DNA of 64,000 nt from Ancalomicrobiaceae bacterium S20 (GTDB lineage Bacteria; Pseudomonadota; Alphaproteobacteria; Rhizobiales; Ancalomicrobiaceae): assembly GCA_040269895.1 (NCBI GenBank), contig CP158568.1:124001-188000 (forward strand), given 5' to 3'. Position numbers and translations under genes: made by a program. A model generated the notes under the pieces. The model saw only the letters and a program-made list of their open reading frames with translations. It ran no database searches and was not told the DNA's origin. Below, one piece after another: positions 1 through 9,953 of this stretch (within the stretch, counting starts at the first letter, position 1; the number at the start of each line of letters is the position of its first letter).

Positions 1-240
1 GAAGGGGATCGCGTTGTTGAGCAGACCCATCACCAGGAAGTCGATCGCCGCGCGCCGGTCGCGTGGGATCCGGATCCGCAGTGCGATCGCCACCGCGAGC
101 AGGATGGCCGCGCCGATCGCGATGCGGAAGAACACCACCGTGATCGGCGGCACTTCGACCACGACGATGCGATTGAACAGGAAGGTGCTGCCCCAGATGA
201 TCGACAGGACGGTCATCAGGGCCCAGGCGATCAGCGGCAT
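1..240 (-). CDS. EamA/DMT-family permease, N-terminal part (cut by window edge)
   Basis: On the minus strand an open frame starts with ATG at 240 and runs off the left edge, giving 80 residues. It opens with a hydrophobic segment containing SIIWGSTFLFNRI, followed by PPITVVFFRI and a second hydrophobic stretch (IGAAILLAVAIAL). The WGS and PP-xxx-FFRI pattern is the usual start of EamA (drug/metabolite transporter) permeases, 10-helix inner-membrane exporters of small metabolites. A second EamA gene lies 140 bases upstream on the same strand, so the two are tandem paralogues. Substrate is unknown. Because the C-terminal two thirds lie outside the window, completeness cannot be judged. Confidence 0.8.
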   Translation of the reverse strand, partial: MPLIAWALMTVLSIIWGSTFLFNRIVVVEVPPITVVFFRIAIGAAILLAVAIALRIRIPRDRRAAIDFLVMGLLNNAIPF

Positions 241-380
241 GACGTTCTCCGTGTGTTCTCGCGGTTATGCCATCCGCCCCGCGTCGCCGCCACCCGTTTT
301 GCGACATGCGCCGCGAAAGAGGCGGACGGCGGCCTCGCCCCGTCCCGAGATCGTCCGGCCGCTGCGCGGCGTCCGGGTGC

Positions 381-1286
381 TCAGGCGCGCTGCACCCAGA
401 CGATGCCGCCGATGACCAGCACCAGCCCGGCGGCGTGATACCAGCCGAAGGGTTCGCCGAGCAGCGCGACGGCGAAGGCGGCGCCGAATACGGGCACCAG
501 ATTGGCGAAGACGCCGGCACGGGCGGGCCCGATCAGCGTGACGCCGCGCATGTAGAACAGTTGCGAGATGAAGGAGGGGAACAGCGCGATGAAGGCGAGC
601 ACGGCCCAGCCTTTCGGCGTCGGCCATTGCAGCGTGCCCTCGAAGGCCTCGATCGCGACGAGAGGGACGGAGGTCAGGCAGGCGAACCCCGCCATGGCGG
701 CGAAGATTCCGATGCCCGATGCCTCCGGCCGCCGCGTCAGCGCGATCGTATAGAGCGCGTAGCCGAAGCAGGCGGCGAGGATCATCAGGTCGCCGATGTT
801 GAAGGTCAGGTGGCGGATGACCGCGAGGTCGCCGCGACCGGCGACGATCAGCACGCCGGCGAGCGTCGCCGCCATGCCCAGCGCATGACCGAGCCGGATG
901 CGGGTGCCATGCAGCACGGCGGAGATGACGAAGACGAAGACAGGGATCGCGCCCTGCAGGATCGCGAGATTGACCGCGGTCGTGTAATGGGCCGCTAGGT
1001 AGAACATGGCGTTGAAGCCGGTGTAGCCGCCGGCGCCCATCAGTGCGAAATAGGGCAGGCGCTGGCGCAGCACCGGCCAGTCGGCGACGAGGCGGTCGCG
1101 GTAGAACAGCGCCAGGATCGCGACCACCATGATCCAGCGCAGGAAGGTCAGCGCCATCGGCGACACTTCGCCGACCGCGAGGCGGCCTGCGTTGGTGTTG
1201 GCGCCCCACATGGCGGCAGTCAGCGTCAGAAGCACATAGGCGTTCTGGTAGAGCCCGCGCGGCGCCGGCTCGGCGTTGGTGGTCAT
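381..1286 (-). CDS. EamA/DMT-family permease
   Basis: A 301-residue, strongly hydrophobic protein with about ten predicted membrane helices in two EamA-type halves. The first half has AAMWGANTNAGRLAVG and SPMALTFLRWIMV; the second has LFPSFISQLFYMRGVTLIGPARAG, a typical second-repeat signature. The frame is open to 1373, but the ATG at 1286 (MTTNAEPAP) gives the usual short cytoplasmic lead-in before helix 1 and has purine-rich GAGGAAA upstream, so it is preferred. Family members export amino acids, metabolites or toxic compounds; nothing here fixes the substrate. It lies just after the partial paralogue at 1-240 in genome order and could share a transcript with it. Confidence 0.85.
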   Translation of the reverse strand: MTTNAEPAPRGLYQNAYVLLTLTAAMWGANTNAGRLAVGEVSPMALTFLRWIMVVAILALFYRDRLVADWPVLRQRLPYFALMGAGGYTGFNAMFYLAAHYTTAVNLAILQGAIPVFVFVISAVLHGTRIRLGHALGMAATLAGVLIVAGRGDLAVIRHLTFNIGDLMILAACFGYALYTIALTRRPEASGIGIFAAMAGFACLTSVPLVAIEAFEGTLQWPTPKGWAVLAFIALFPSFISQLFYMRGVTLIGPARAGVFANLVPVFGAAFAVALLGEPFGWYHAAGLVLVIGGIVWVQRA

Positions 1287-1403
1287 CTGTCCCGGCGTTT
1301 CCTCTTGTGGTTCTCCGAGACAAAGGCGGCAGCCGGGGCGAAAGTAAAGGTCGGGGCGGCGCAGGACCGTCATGCGCGCCGCCTCCGGAACTCTGCCGGG
1401 GCC

Positions 1404-2300
1404 TCAGTCGAAGGCGGGAAGCGCGAAGCGGTCTTCGGCGGCGAGCGTCACGCGATTGCGGCCGCCGGTCTTGGAGACGTAGAGCGCGACATCGGCGCGC
1501 TTCAGGGCGTGTGCGACCGGCTCGCCCGGCCGCAGCAGCGTCAGGCCGAGGCTGATCGTCACACGCAGTTCGGGATGCGCGGGCACCAGTTCGGCCGCCG
1601 CGACGGCGGCGCGCAACGCATCCGCAGCCTCCTCGGCCGCGGCGAGGCTGGAGCCGTCCAGAACGATCGCGAATTCCTCACCCCCGAGGCGGCCGACCAG
1701 ACGGCCCCGGTTGCGGGCGACCGCGCACAGGCTGCGCAACACGACGTCGCCGACGTCGTGGCCCCAAGTGTCGTTGATGCGCTTGAAATAGTCGACGTCG
1801 AAGATCGCGATCGCGTGGCGGGGGGCCCTCTCTTCGATCAGGCGGTTGAGACGTCCGAAAAAGGCACGGCGGTTCAGCGTCTCTGTCAGCGAATCGATCG
1901 TCGCCGTGCGGACCAGCTCACGCTTGAAGTTCATCAGACGCTCGGCGGAGCGGAGACGGGCGAACAGCTCGATCTTGCGGAGCGGCTTGCTCAGGAAGTC
2001 GTGGGCGCCGTTGTCGAGCGCCTCCGCGAGCCGTTCCTCGTCGCGGGTCGACGACATGGCGATCACATAGAGCGGACGCCCATTGTCGGCGAAGGATCGC
2101 GCCTTGGCACAGAGTTCGAGGCCGGATTGGCCCTGGAGCTCGAAGCCCGTGATCAGGACGTCGATGCTCTCGTCGCTGGTCAGACGCTCAATGGCCTCTC
2201 TGCCGTCGCGGAAGCATACGCAATTATGCCCCGACTCGCTCATGAGTTGAGACATGAGCTCGAGCACCGCGTAACTCGAGTCGACCAGCATGATGTTCAT
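1404..2300 (-). CDS. Diguanylate cyclase with degenerate receiver domain (PleD-like)
   Basis: 298 residues: an N-terminal receiver-like domain (about 1-120) and a C-terminal GGDEF domain (about 130-290). The cyclase site is intact, with GGEEF at 206-210 and the metal-binding FDVDYFKRIND near 167-177, so synthesis of cyclic di-GMP from two GTP is expected. The usual RxxD inhibitory site before GGEEF is absent, so product inhibition by that route is unlikely. The receiver looks unable to accept phosphate: the aspartate expected at about residue 52 is glycine (in DVLITGFELQGQSG), and one of the two acidic residues after strand 1 is serine (LVDSS). The conserved lysine (FLSKPL, 105) remains. PleD has two receivers; this protein has one. 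It is transcribed away from purA. Confidence 0.88.
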   Translation of the reverse strand: MNIMLVDSSYAVLELMSQLMSESGHNCVCFRDGREAIERLTSDESIDVLITGFELQGQSGLELCAKARSFADNGRPLYVIAMSSTRDEERLAEALDNGAHDFLSKPLRKIELFARLRSAERLMNFKRELVRTATIDSLTETLNRRAFFGRLNRLIEERAPRHAIAIFDVDYFKRINDTWGHDVGDVVLRSLCAVARNRGRLVGRLGGEEFAIVLDGSSLAAAEEAADALRAAVAAAELVPAHPELRVTISLGLTLLRPGEPVAHALKRADVALYVSKTGGRNRVTLAAEDRFALPAFD

Positions 2301-2660
2301 GGCGGTTGTTTCTGATCCCTATATTACCCTGGTCTCGCGACGCCGGGCGGCCCGACCGATTCTAGGCTCCGTCAATGATCATATCTTTAATGGCTATGCG
2401 GAGAGATCGCCGCTGTACTTGACGGTCTCGAAGATCGATACGGGGCCAAGTCGGAGTCGCCTCGCCGGGCCAATGCCGCTATAGTCCGCCGGCTTCGAAC
2501 GGGGCGGCCGGTTGCCGGACCGCTTCGAAGCCAGCCCGAGCCGCCGTGCCGTCATCCGGGGTTTCCGTCGAAAACCCGATGCGGACGGTGTCGCGCGCGT
2601 GCTCGCGCGGCGGCGCGTATCGAGGCTCGAACGTGATTCGGTTTTGGAAGGTGATGCAAG
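2301..2660. other. Divergent intergenic region, diguanylate cyclase / purA
   Basis: 360 bases without a convincing gene. The part nearest the diguanylate cyclase (about 2301-2400) is more AT-rich than its surroundings, with runs such as CCCTATATTACCC and ATCATATCTTTAATGG, as expected of a promoter region serving two divergent genes. TTGACG occurs on both strands (near 2420 on plus, near 2370 on minus), but neither has a good -10 box at the right spacing, so no promoter is called. No riboswitch-like or terminator-like structure was recognised. Confidence 0.4.
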
Positions 2661-3953
<1,293 letters not shown>

Positions 3954-4404
3954 GGCGGATCTGCCTTGGCCTTGGCCGTCCGTCGGGCCGATCGAGCGGG
4001 GCTCCTCCACAGGGGCTCTTGCCGGACGGCGCGAGGCATGGTCCGCTCTCCCCCGGGCTTTGACAATGTGATGCAATCCTTTATGCCATATCCGTGATTT
4101 TAACCGATGCCAGCGTGCGGTTGTCCCCTCGGGTCGATCGCACCGGCAAGACGAGACTTCGGGAAGACGTGATCGAAGGCCGCGGGGGTGCATTGGGCAG
4201 CCCGCGCGGCTCCTACCGGCAGGCGCGAGGCGGTCAGGGGTCGAACATGCGACCTTTGGTGGCTTCGCTCGTTGATCGGGATGTTCGGCGGTCGCTCCAC
4301 ACGGCGACGGGCCGGCCGACCGTGGAAGTCGTGGCGACGGGCGACGGCCGGTCGACACTGCAGATCGGGATCCGGCGCATTTGCCGGTTCCGCCAGGGGA
4401 GACG
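3954..4404 (+). other. Intergenic region downstream of purA, with a long putative leader
   Basis: 450 bases between purA and the next gene. Nothing like a protein gene is convincing: open frames here are extensions or shadows. A sigma-70-like promoter is listed separately at 4060-4087. From its predicted start (about 4094) to the ATG at 4405 there would be an untranslated leader of roughly 310 bases, which is long for this genome. I recognise no known riboswitch in it. A GC-rich block around 4005-4050 after purA could fold as a terminator but lacks a T-tract. Confidence 0.4.
4060..4087 (+). promoter_or_regulatory. Putative sigma-70-type promoter
   Basis: TTGACA (4060-4065) is a perfect -35 box, followed after 16 bases by TATGCC (4082-4087) as a weak -10. 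The stretch is locally AT-richer than the surrounding DNA, which supports a real promoter. It would drive the membrane-protein gene at 4405 through a leader of about 310 bases, or a short RNA of its own. Confidence 0.4.
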
Positions 4405-6348
4405 ATGGCCGACTACTATGCGATCCTCAAGCGAGCGATCGGAGCCTTGCCGGAGCCGACCGGCGAGGTGCGTCGTGCGGTCTACGAGAAGGCGCGCACC
4501 GCCCTCGTCAATCAGCTCAAGGCCTTCGACCCGCCGCTGACCGCGTCGGAGATCACCCAGCAGCGCCTGCAGCTCGAGGACGCGATCCGCAAGGTCGAGG
4601 CGGAGGCGGCCAAGGGCATTCTGAAGAGCGCGCTCGACCGCGCCGCCGCGCAGCAGCGCCCCGCCGTCGCGCCGCCCGCGCCGCAACCGCCCTATCCGCA
4701 GCCGACCGGCCAGCCGCCGGCGTCCCCGATGCCGGCCCCCGGCGCTCCTCAGTCGGCAGCGCCTCAGACCTTCACGCCGCCGCCGTCCTATCAGCAGCCG
4801 GCTGCGTCTCAGCCGGCACCCCAGCCGACGTCGTCGTTCGAGCCGCCTCAGCTTTCGGCCCCGGCACCGCGGCCGTCGTTGACCCCGCCGGGCAGGCCTC
4901 AGACGGGCGCCGCGGCGCAGCCTGCGGCCGAGATGCCGCGTCCGGCCGCGCCCGCGCCGGGCCCGGTCGGGATGCCCGCCGGCCCAGTCGCCGATCATGC
5001 CGCCGCGCAGAGCGACTTCGCCGTCGGCATGGGCCGCGCGTCCGGCCGCGACACCGGCGTTGCCGCCGGAACCGCGGCGCTCGTTGCCGACGCGCCGACG
5101 CGCGACGCGGCGCAGGAGCCGGTCGCGCGGACCGAGGACACGGCCGGCGCGAGCCCGCTGCGCCGATCGGTTTCGGAAGCCGGACCCCTCGGCATGGCGG
5201 CCGCGGAGGCGAGCCGGCATGCGCGCGACGTGCTCGCCGCGCCCGACACCGGCATGGTGCCGCCCGACACCAAGCCGGCCGAAAAGAAGCCGTTCATGGC
5301 ACGTCGCGCCAAGGCGCCGGCGGAGCCGAAGCCGTCGCGCGAACGTCGCCGCGCTGGGGCCGGGCTCGAGGCCGAGGCGACGCCGCGCCGATCGAAGCTG
5401 CCGTTGCTGGTCGGTTTCCTGGTCGCGCTGCTGGTCGTCGCGATCGGCGGCGCCGTGGTCTGGACCCAGCGCGAGGCGATCACCGCCTATCTCGACAAGG
5501 TCGGCGCGCGTCCCCAGACGACCAACGGCGAGAAGCTCGCGCCGAAATCGAACGACCGGCTCGGTGCCGACGACAGCGGCGCGCCGGCGAAGCCGCCGGG
5601 CGCCACGGTGAAATCCGTGCAGACGCAGACCGTCACGCCGCCGGCCGAGACGCCGACGCAGACGCCCGATTCGGCGCAGTCGCAGCCGCCGCAACAGCAG
5701 GCAAACGCCGGCGGTAGCGCGACCGCGCCGTCCGCCGGATCGCCGGCGACCACCATGCCGTCGACGCCGCCCGCCGTGCCCTCGACACCGGTGCCGCCGG
5801 TCGCGCAGAAGGCCGTGCTCTATGAGGAGGGCACCAACGGTCAGACGCAGGCGCAGGTCACGCAGGGACGCGTGGTCTGGCAGGTGACGCGCGAGAACAC
5901 CGATCCGACCAAGCCGCCCGTGACGCTGCTCAAGGCGCGGGTCGAGATCCCGGAGCGGAACATCTCGCTCAACATCGTCATGCACCCGAACGCCGACCAG
6001 TCGTTCCCGGCCAGCCATCTGATCGAGATGAAGTTCATGACGCCGCCCGATTTCGACGGGAAGAGCATCGTGAACGTGCCGGGCATGATCATGAAGAACA
6101 CCGAGCAGGATCGCGGCGAGCCGCTGACCGGCGCTTCGGCCAAGGTCTCGAACGGCTATTTCTGGATCGCGCTCGGCGCCAATCCGGCCGACCGGACCAA
6201 GAACCTCAGCCTGATCAAGGATCGCGGCTGGATCGACATTCCGATCCTCTACGAGACCAACCGGCGCGCGATCCTGACGCTCGAGAAGGTCGGCGCCGGC
6301 GACCGGGTCGTCGCCGATGCGTTCAGCGCCTGGGGGCAGGGCGGCTGA
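4405..6348 (+). CDS. Proline-rich single-span membrane protein of unknown function
   Basis: 647 residues. I do not recognise a named family. From the N-terminus: a helical, charged domain (about 1-85, MADYYAILKRAIGALPEP onward), a long Pro/Ala/Gln-rich low-complexity stretch (about 85-190), an Ala/Arg-rich linker, one membrane helix at about 332-352 (LPLLVGFLVALLVVAIGGAV) with basic residues before it, a second Pro/Thr/Gln-rich linker, and a globular C-terminal domain from about 470. The C-terminal domain (VLYEEGTNGQ, RVVWQVTREN, GRGEPLTG-like and GWIDIPILYET segments) would lie in the periplasm. Similar proteins are known to me only as conserved hypotheticals in Hyphomicrobiales. ATG 4405 follows an AGGGGAGA ribosome site; upstream in-frame TTG 4381 is less likely. 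Confidence 0.8.
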   Translation: MADYYAILKRAIGALPEPTGEVRRAVYEKARTALVNQLKAFDPPLTASEITQQRLQLEDAIRKVEAEAAKGILKSALDRAAAQQRPAVAPPAPQPPYPQPTGQPPASPMPAPGAPQSAAPQTFTPPPSYQQPAASQPAPQPTSSFEPPQLSAPAPRPSLTPPGRPQTGAAAQPAAEMPRPAAPAPGPVGMPAGPVADHAAAQSDFAVGMGRASGRDTGVAAGTAALVADAPTRDAAQEPVARTEDTAGASPLRRSVSEAGPLGMAAAEASRHARDVLAAPDTGMVPPDTKPAEKKPFMARRAKAPAEPKPSRERRRAGAGLEAEATPRRSKLPLLVGFLVALLVVAIGGAVVWTQREAITAYLDKVGARPQTTNGEKLAPKSNDRLGADDSGAPAKPPGATVKSVQTQTVTPPAETPTQTPDSAQSQPPQQQANAGGSATAPSAGSPATTMPSTPPAVPSTPVPPVAQKAVLYEEGTNGQTQAQVTQGRVVWQVTRENTDPTKPPVTLLKARVEIPERNISLNIVMHPNADQSFPASHLIEMKFMTPPDFDGKSIVNVPGMIMKNTEQDRGEPLTGASAKVSNGYFWIALGANPADRTKNLSLIKDRGWIDIPILYETNRRAILTLEKVGAGDRVVADAFSAWGQGG

Positions 6349-6359
6349 GATCGGGCAAC

Positions 6360-6381
6360 CCGGACGGCCGAGGCCGTCCGG
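6360..6381 (+). terminator. Hairpin after the 4405 membrane-protein gene (candidate terminator)
   Basis: Eleven bases after the stop codon an inverted repeat CGGACGGC / GCCGTCCG (6361-6368 and 6373-6380, closed further by C6360-G6381) surrounds the loop CGAG. The stem is stable, but no run of T follows, so it may act as an mRNA 3' end or Rho-assisted stop rather than a classical intrinsic terminator. Confidence 0.4.
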
Positions 6382-6519
6382 CGCATGCGGTGAAGGCCGC
6401 CCGTCGCCACGTCGGCTGCGCGGGTCGGCCGCCGGCGCTCCAAAATGTCTGCGGTTCCCTCGCGGCGTCGTTTCGGCGATAAAGGACGCAACGAGAAACA
6501 AGGAAACGCCGCGGTCGCC

Positions 6520-7398
6520 ATGGTCATCAAGCAGCTCGTCTATCTGGTCGCGCTGGCGCGCGAGCGTCATTTCGGACGGGCGGCTACGGCCTGCGGTGTT
6601 TCCCAGCCGACGCTGTCGGCGGCGCTGCGCCAGCTCGAGGACGAGCTCGGCGTGCCGATCGTCGAGCGCGGCCATCGCTACAACGGCTTGACCGCCGAGG
6701 GCGAGGAAGTGCTCGCCCACGCGATCCGGATCCTGTCGGAATGCGATTCGCTGCGTCAGAGCCTCGCGGCGCAGAAGGGCGACCTGACCGGCCGCCTCCG
6801 GCTCGGGGCGATCCCGACCGCGCTGCCGATCGTGCCGCGCGTGACCTTTCCCTTCACCGCCCAGCATCCGTCGGTCACGCTCGCGATCCTGTCGCACACC
6901 TCGGCCGAGCTGCAGCGCGGCATCGACAATTTCGAGATCGACGCCGGCATCACCTATATCGACAACGAGCCGTTCGACCGGGTGATCGCCAAGCCGATCT
7001 ACATCGAGGAATACGTGCTGCTGACCGACGAGGTCGGGCCATTCGAAGGCCGCGAAACGGTCGGCTGGGAGGAGGCGGCGGCGCTCAGGCTCTGCCTGCT
7101 GACCCCGGACATGCAGAACCGGCGCATCGTCGACTCCGTGTTTCGCAAGATCGGGCGCACGCCGACCGTCTCGGTCGAGACCAACTCGATCTTCAATCTG
7201 ATGAGCCACACCGGCGCCGGGGCGTGGTCGAGCATCGTGCCGAAGCAGCTCGTCACCCATTTCGGCCAGCCGCCGGGCACGCGCACGCTGGCGCTGGTCG
7301 ATCCGGTCGTGACCCACCAGATCGGCATCGTGGTCGCCGACCGTGATCCGCTGCCGCCGATCGTCCGGGCGATCTTCGATTCCGCCGTCTCGCCGTGA
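6520..7398 (+). CDS. LysR-family transcriptional regulator
   Basis: 292 residues from ATG 6520. The N-terminal winged helix-turn-helix (about 1-60) reads MVIKQLVYLVALARERHFGR, AATACGVSQPTLSAALRQLE, DELGVPIVERG, a clear LysR signature; the rest is the effector-binding, substrate-binding-protein-like domain (TGRLRLGAIPTALPIVP, then alternating strands). The open frame extends upstream to 6445, but ATG 6520 starts exactly at the conserved domain and has AAGGAAA upstream. The target is unknown: the neighbours on the same strand (a membrane protein and lysA) do not form an obvious regulated pathway. LysA is under LysR control in some proteobacteria, but there the genes are usually divergent, unlike here. 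Confidence 0.92.
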   Translation: MVIKQLVYLVALARERHFGRAATACGVSQPTLSAALRQLEDELGVPIVERGHRYNGLTAEGEEVLAHAIRILSECDSLRQSLAAQKGDLTGRLRLGAIPTALPIVPRVTFPFTAQHPSVTLAILSHTSAELQRGIDNFEIDAGITYIDNEPFDRVIAKPIYIEEYVLLTDEVGPFEGRETVGWEEAAALRLCLLTPDMQNRRIVDSVFRKIGRTPTVSVETNSIFNLMSHTGAGAWSSIVPKQLVTHFGQPPGTRTLALVDPVVTHQIGIVVADRDPLPPIVRAIFDSAVSP

Positions 7399-7508
7399 GG
7401 CGGCAGCGGCCGGGCTGCCGGTCGCTTTGCCGGCTCCCGGACCGGGCCGGACTATGCTAGGACGCGGCGTCGCGGTGTCGCGCCGCCCCGTTTCTTCAGA
7501 GTTGCCCG

Positions 7509-8831
7509 ATGGATCGTCCGACCCGCCGCCTGCCTTCGTCCGTGTTCGCCTATGAGGCGGGCGTGCTCACGCTCGAGGGCGTCAGCCTCGCCGCCATCGC
7601 CGAGGCGGTCGGCACGCCGTTCTACGTCTACTCGGCCGGCCGGCTGCGTGAGCGTTACCGGGCGCTCGCGACCGCGCTCGCGCCCTTCGACGTCGACATC
7701 CATTTCGCCGCCAAGGCCAATTCCAACCGCGCCGTACTCGCGGTGCTCGCGGCGGAAGGCGCCGGCGCCGACATCGTCTCGGGCGGCGAGCTGGCGCGCG
7801 CGCTGTCGTCGGGCATCCCGGCCGCGAAGGTCGTGTTCTCCGGCGTCGGCAAGACCGAGGACGAGATCGCGGCGGCGCTCCGGGCCGGCATCCACCAGAT
7901 CAACGCGGAATCCTACGAAGAGCTGCATCTGATCGACCGGATCGCGGGTGAACTCGGCCTGGTCGCGGAGGTCGCGCTCCGGATCAATCCGGACGTCGAC
8001 GCCGAGACTCACGCCAAGATCACGACCGGCAAGAAGGACAACAAGTTCGGCATCGACGCGGATCGGCTGGCCCGGCTCGACAACGAGGTGAAGGGTCTGG
8101 CCAACCTCAAGATCGTCGGCCTGGCCATGCACATCGGCTCGCAGATCCTCTCGGCGAAGCCGTTCCTCGCCGCCTATGGCCGCATCGCCGAGCTGACGCG
8201 CGAGCTGCGCGGCCGCGGCTTCGACATTCAGCGCCTCGATCTCGGCGGCGGCTTCGGCGTGCCTTACGAGAACGAGCTCGAATTCTCCTTCGACGATCTC
8301 GCCGCCGCGATCCGGACCACGGTCGGCGATCTCGGCTGCCGGCTCTCGGTCGAGCCGGGCCGCAGCCTGGTGGCTGATGCCGGCGTGCTGGTCAGCCGTG
8401 TGACGCTGGTCAAGGATGCGAGCCCGATGCAGTTCGCGGTGCTCGACGCGGCGATGAACGATCTCGTCCGCCCGGCCATGTACGACAGCCATCACGACAT
8501 CGTGCCGGTCAAGGAGCCGGTGGCCGGTGTCCAGGCGGTCGAGTACGATGTGGTCGGCCCGATCTGCGAGAGCTCCGACACGTTCGCCAAGCGGCGCAAG
8601 ATGCCGCCGGTCGCGGCCGGCGATCTCGTCGTGCTGGCGACGGCGGGCGCCTATGGGGCGACCATGTCGTCGACCTACAATTCCCGCGCCCTGATCCCGG
8701 AAGTGCTGGTCGACGCCGGCCGCTTCGCGGTCGTGCGCCGGCGCGTCACGATCGAGGAACAGATGGGCTGGGAGCGCCTGCCGGATTGGGCCGCGGCGCC
8801 GGCGCTGAGCGGATCGCGCGCGGCGGAGTGA
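7509..8831 (+). CDS. lysA: Diaminopimelate decarboxylase
   Basis: 440 residues. LysA is a cytosolic PLP enzyme that decarboxylates meso-diaminopimelate to L-lysine, the last step of lysine synthesis. The fold-type III pattern is plain: FYVYSAGRLRERY, the PLP lysine in HFAAKANSN (Lys69), GADIVSGGEL, LGGGFGVPYE (phosphate-binding glycines), SVEPGRSLVADAG and GPICESSDTF, where the cysteine of CESSD contributes to the active site across the dimer. ATG 7509 gives the expected N-terminus. It follows the LysR gene by 110 bases and ends at a strong hairpin. In many relatives lysA follows argH, but that is not so here. Confidence 0.97.
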   Translation: MDRPTRRLPSSVFAYEAGVLTLEGVSLAAIAEAVGTPFYVYSAGRLRERYRALATALAPFDVDIHFAAKANSNRAVLAVLAAEGAGADIVSGGELARALSSGIPAAKVVFSGVGKTEDEIAAALRAGIHQINAESYEELHLIDRIAGELGLVAEVALRINPDVDAETHAKITTGKKDNKFGIDADRLARLDNEVKGLANLKIVGLAMHIGSQILSAKPFLAAYGRIAELTRELRGRGFDIQRLDLGGGFGVPYENELEFSFDDLAAAIRTTVGDLGCRLSVEPGRSLVADAGVLVSRVTLVKDASPMQFAVLDAAMNDLVRPAMYDSHHDIVPVKEPVAGVQAVEYDVVGPICESSDTFAKRRKMPPVAAGDLVVLATAGAYGATMSSTYNSRALIPEVLVDAGRFAVVRRRVTIEEQMGWERLPDWAAAPALSGSRAAE

Positions 8832-8875
8832 TTGAGCGCCCGAGCCCGCAGAGCGGCTCCACGGTTCGGAACGAA

Positions 8876-8905
8876 AAGGGCGGCGATCGCGTGATCGCCG
8901 CCCTT
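8876..8905. terminator. Bidirectional intrinsic terminator between lysA and the thiY-like gene
   Basis: A perfect 13-bp inverted repeat (8876-8888 and 8893-8905, AAGGGCGGCGATC with its complement) around the four-base loop GCGT. It is flanked by A-rich bases on the left (AACGAAAA) and by CTTCCTGTT on the right, and it sits between two converging genes, so it can stop transcription from both sides. Confidence 0.85.
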
Positions 8906-8927
8906 CCTGTTGCAGGCGTCCGAACCG

Positions 8928-9878
8928 TTACTTCGGCGCGACGGCGTAGGTCTCCAGCAGCGGGATGTCGACGATCAGGCCACGCTCCTTGAGGAAGGCG
9001 GCGAAGCGCTCGTAGCGGCCGGCGTCGAGCGCGGCCGGGCGCTTGGCGAAGCGCGGCAGCGTGTCGAAGAAGGCGCGCTTGTTCAGCTCGTCGTCGAGCT
9101 TGGCGTCGGTCTTGCGGAACAGCGCCCAGGCCTCCTGCGGGTGGTTGGTCAGCCAGAGCGTCGCCTGTTCGACGGCCGTCAGGAAGCGCTTGAGGCGCGG
9201 ATCGCCGAGCTTGTCGGCCTTGGCGAGGTAGATCAGCTCGTCATAGGGCGGCACGCCGTGCTCTTCGGGGAAGAAGGTCCGGGCGCGCTTGCCCTGGAGT
9301 TCGAGCTCGGTCGCCTCGAAGTTGCGGTAGCCGCCGACGATGGCGTCGACCTGACCGGAGAGCAGCGCGGCGGAGAGCGCGAAATTGACGTTGATCAGCG
9401 TGACATCCTTGATGTCGACACCCTCGCTCTTCAGCATCGCGGTCAGGATCGCGTCCTCGAAGCCGGAGACCGAGAAGCCGATCTTGCGGCCCTTCAGATC
9501 CTTCAGGCTCTTCACCGGACCGTCTTCGAGCACCATGACCGTGTTGAGCGGCGTCTCGACCAGCGTGCCGAAGCGGGCGAGCGGCAGGCCCTCCTTCACC
9601 GACAGATGAAGGTCGGGCTGGTAGGAGACCGCGACATCGGCCTGACCGGCGGCGACCAGACGCGGCGGCGCGGCCGGGTCGGCCGGCGGGATGATCTCGA
9701 CGTCGAGGCCCTGGGCGGCGAAGAAGCCCTTGTCGCGCGCGACGATCAGCGGTGCGTGGTCCGGATTCACGAACCAGTCGAGCACGACCGAGAGCTTGTC
9801 AGCCGCGACCGCCGGGGCGGCTCCGGGCAGGGCGAGCGCCGTGGCGACCGCGAGCGCGGCAAGGATGCGTTTCATCAT
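8928..9878 (-). CDS. Thiamine-precursor ABC transporter substrate-binding protein (ThiY-like, NMT1/THI5 family)
   Basis: 316 residues with a signal peptide (MKRILAALAVATALALPGAAPAVA) and a mature NMT1/THI5-like domain: KLSVVLDWFVNPDHAPLIVARDKG is the signature of proteins binding pyrimidine precursors of thiamine, and VAVSYQPDLHLSVKEGLP follows. It should deliver a hydroxymethyl- or formylaminopyrimidine to the inner-membrane permease encoded just upstream. The operon begins with a TPP riboswitch, which supports this specificity strongly. Two tandem ATGs occur; the second (9875) also fits. No ATPase gene follows: the operon ends here against the lysA terminator. Confidence 0.9.
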   Translation of the reverse strand: MMKRILAALAVATALALPGAAPAVAADKLSVVLDWFVNPDHAPLIVARDKGFFAAQGLDVEIIPPADPAAPPRLVAAGQADVAVSYQPDLHLSVKEGLPLARFGTLVETPLNTVMVLEDGPVKSLKDLKGRKIGFSVSGFEDAILTAMLKSEGVDIKDVTLINVNFALSAALLSGQVDAIVGGYRNFEATELELQGKRARTFFPEEHGVPPYDELIYLAKADKLGDPRLKRFLTAVEQATLWLTNHPQEAWALFRKTDAKLDDELNKRAFFDTLPRFAKRPAALDAGRYERFAAFLKERGLIVDIPLLETYAVAPK

Positions 9879-9953
9879 GAGGGATCCTCTTTGCGGGTGT
9901 GATCGGATGAGGGGAGGGGCGCCGTCGGGCGGACGGCGCAGGGAGGGAGACCG

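Noticed and set aside
4234-7317. A 1000-codon open frame on the minus strand across the membrane-protein and LysR genes
   Set aside because: It is an Arg/Gly/Asp-rich antisense frame of the kind expected in very GC-rich DNA; both genes on the plus strand are well supported by family motifs.
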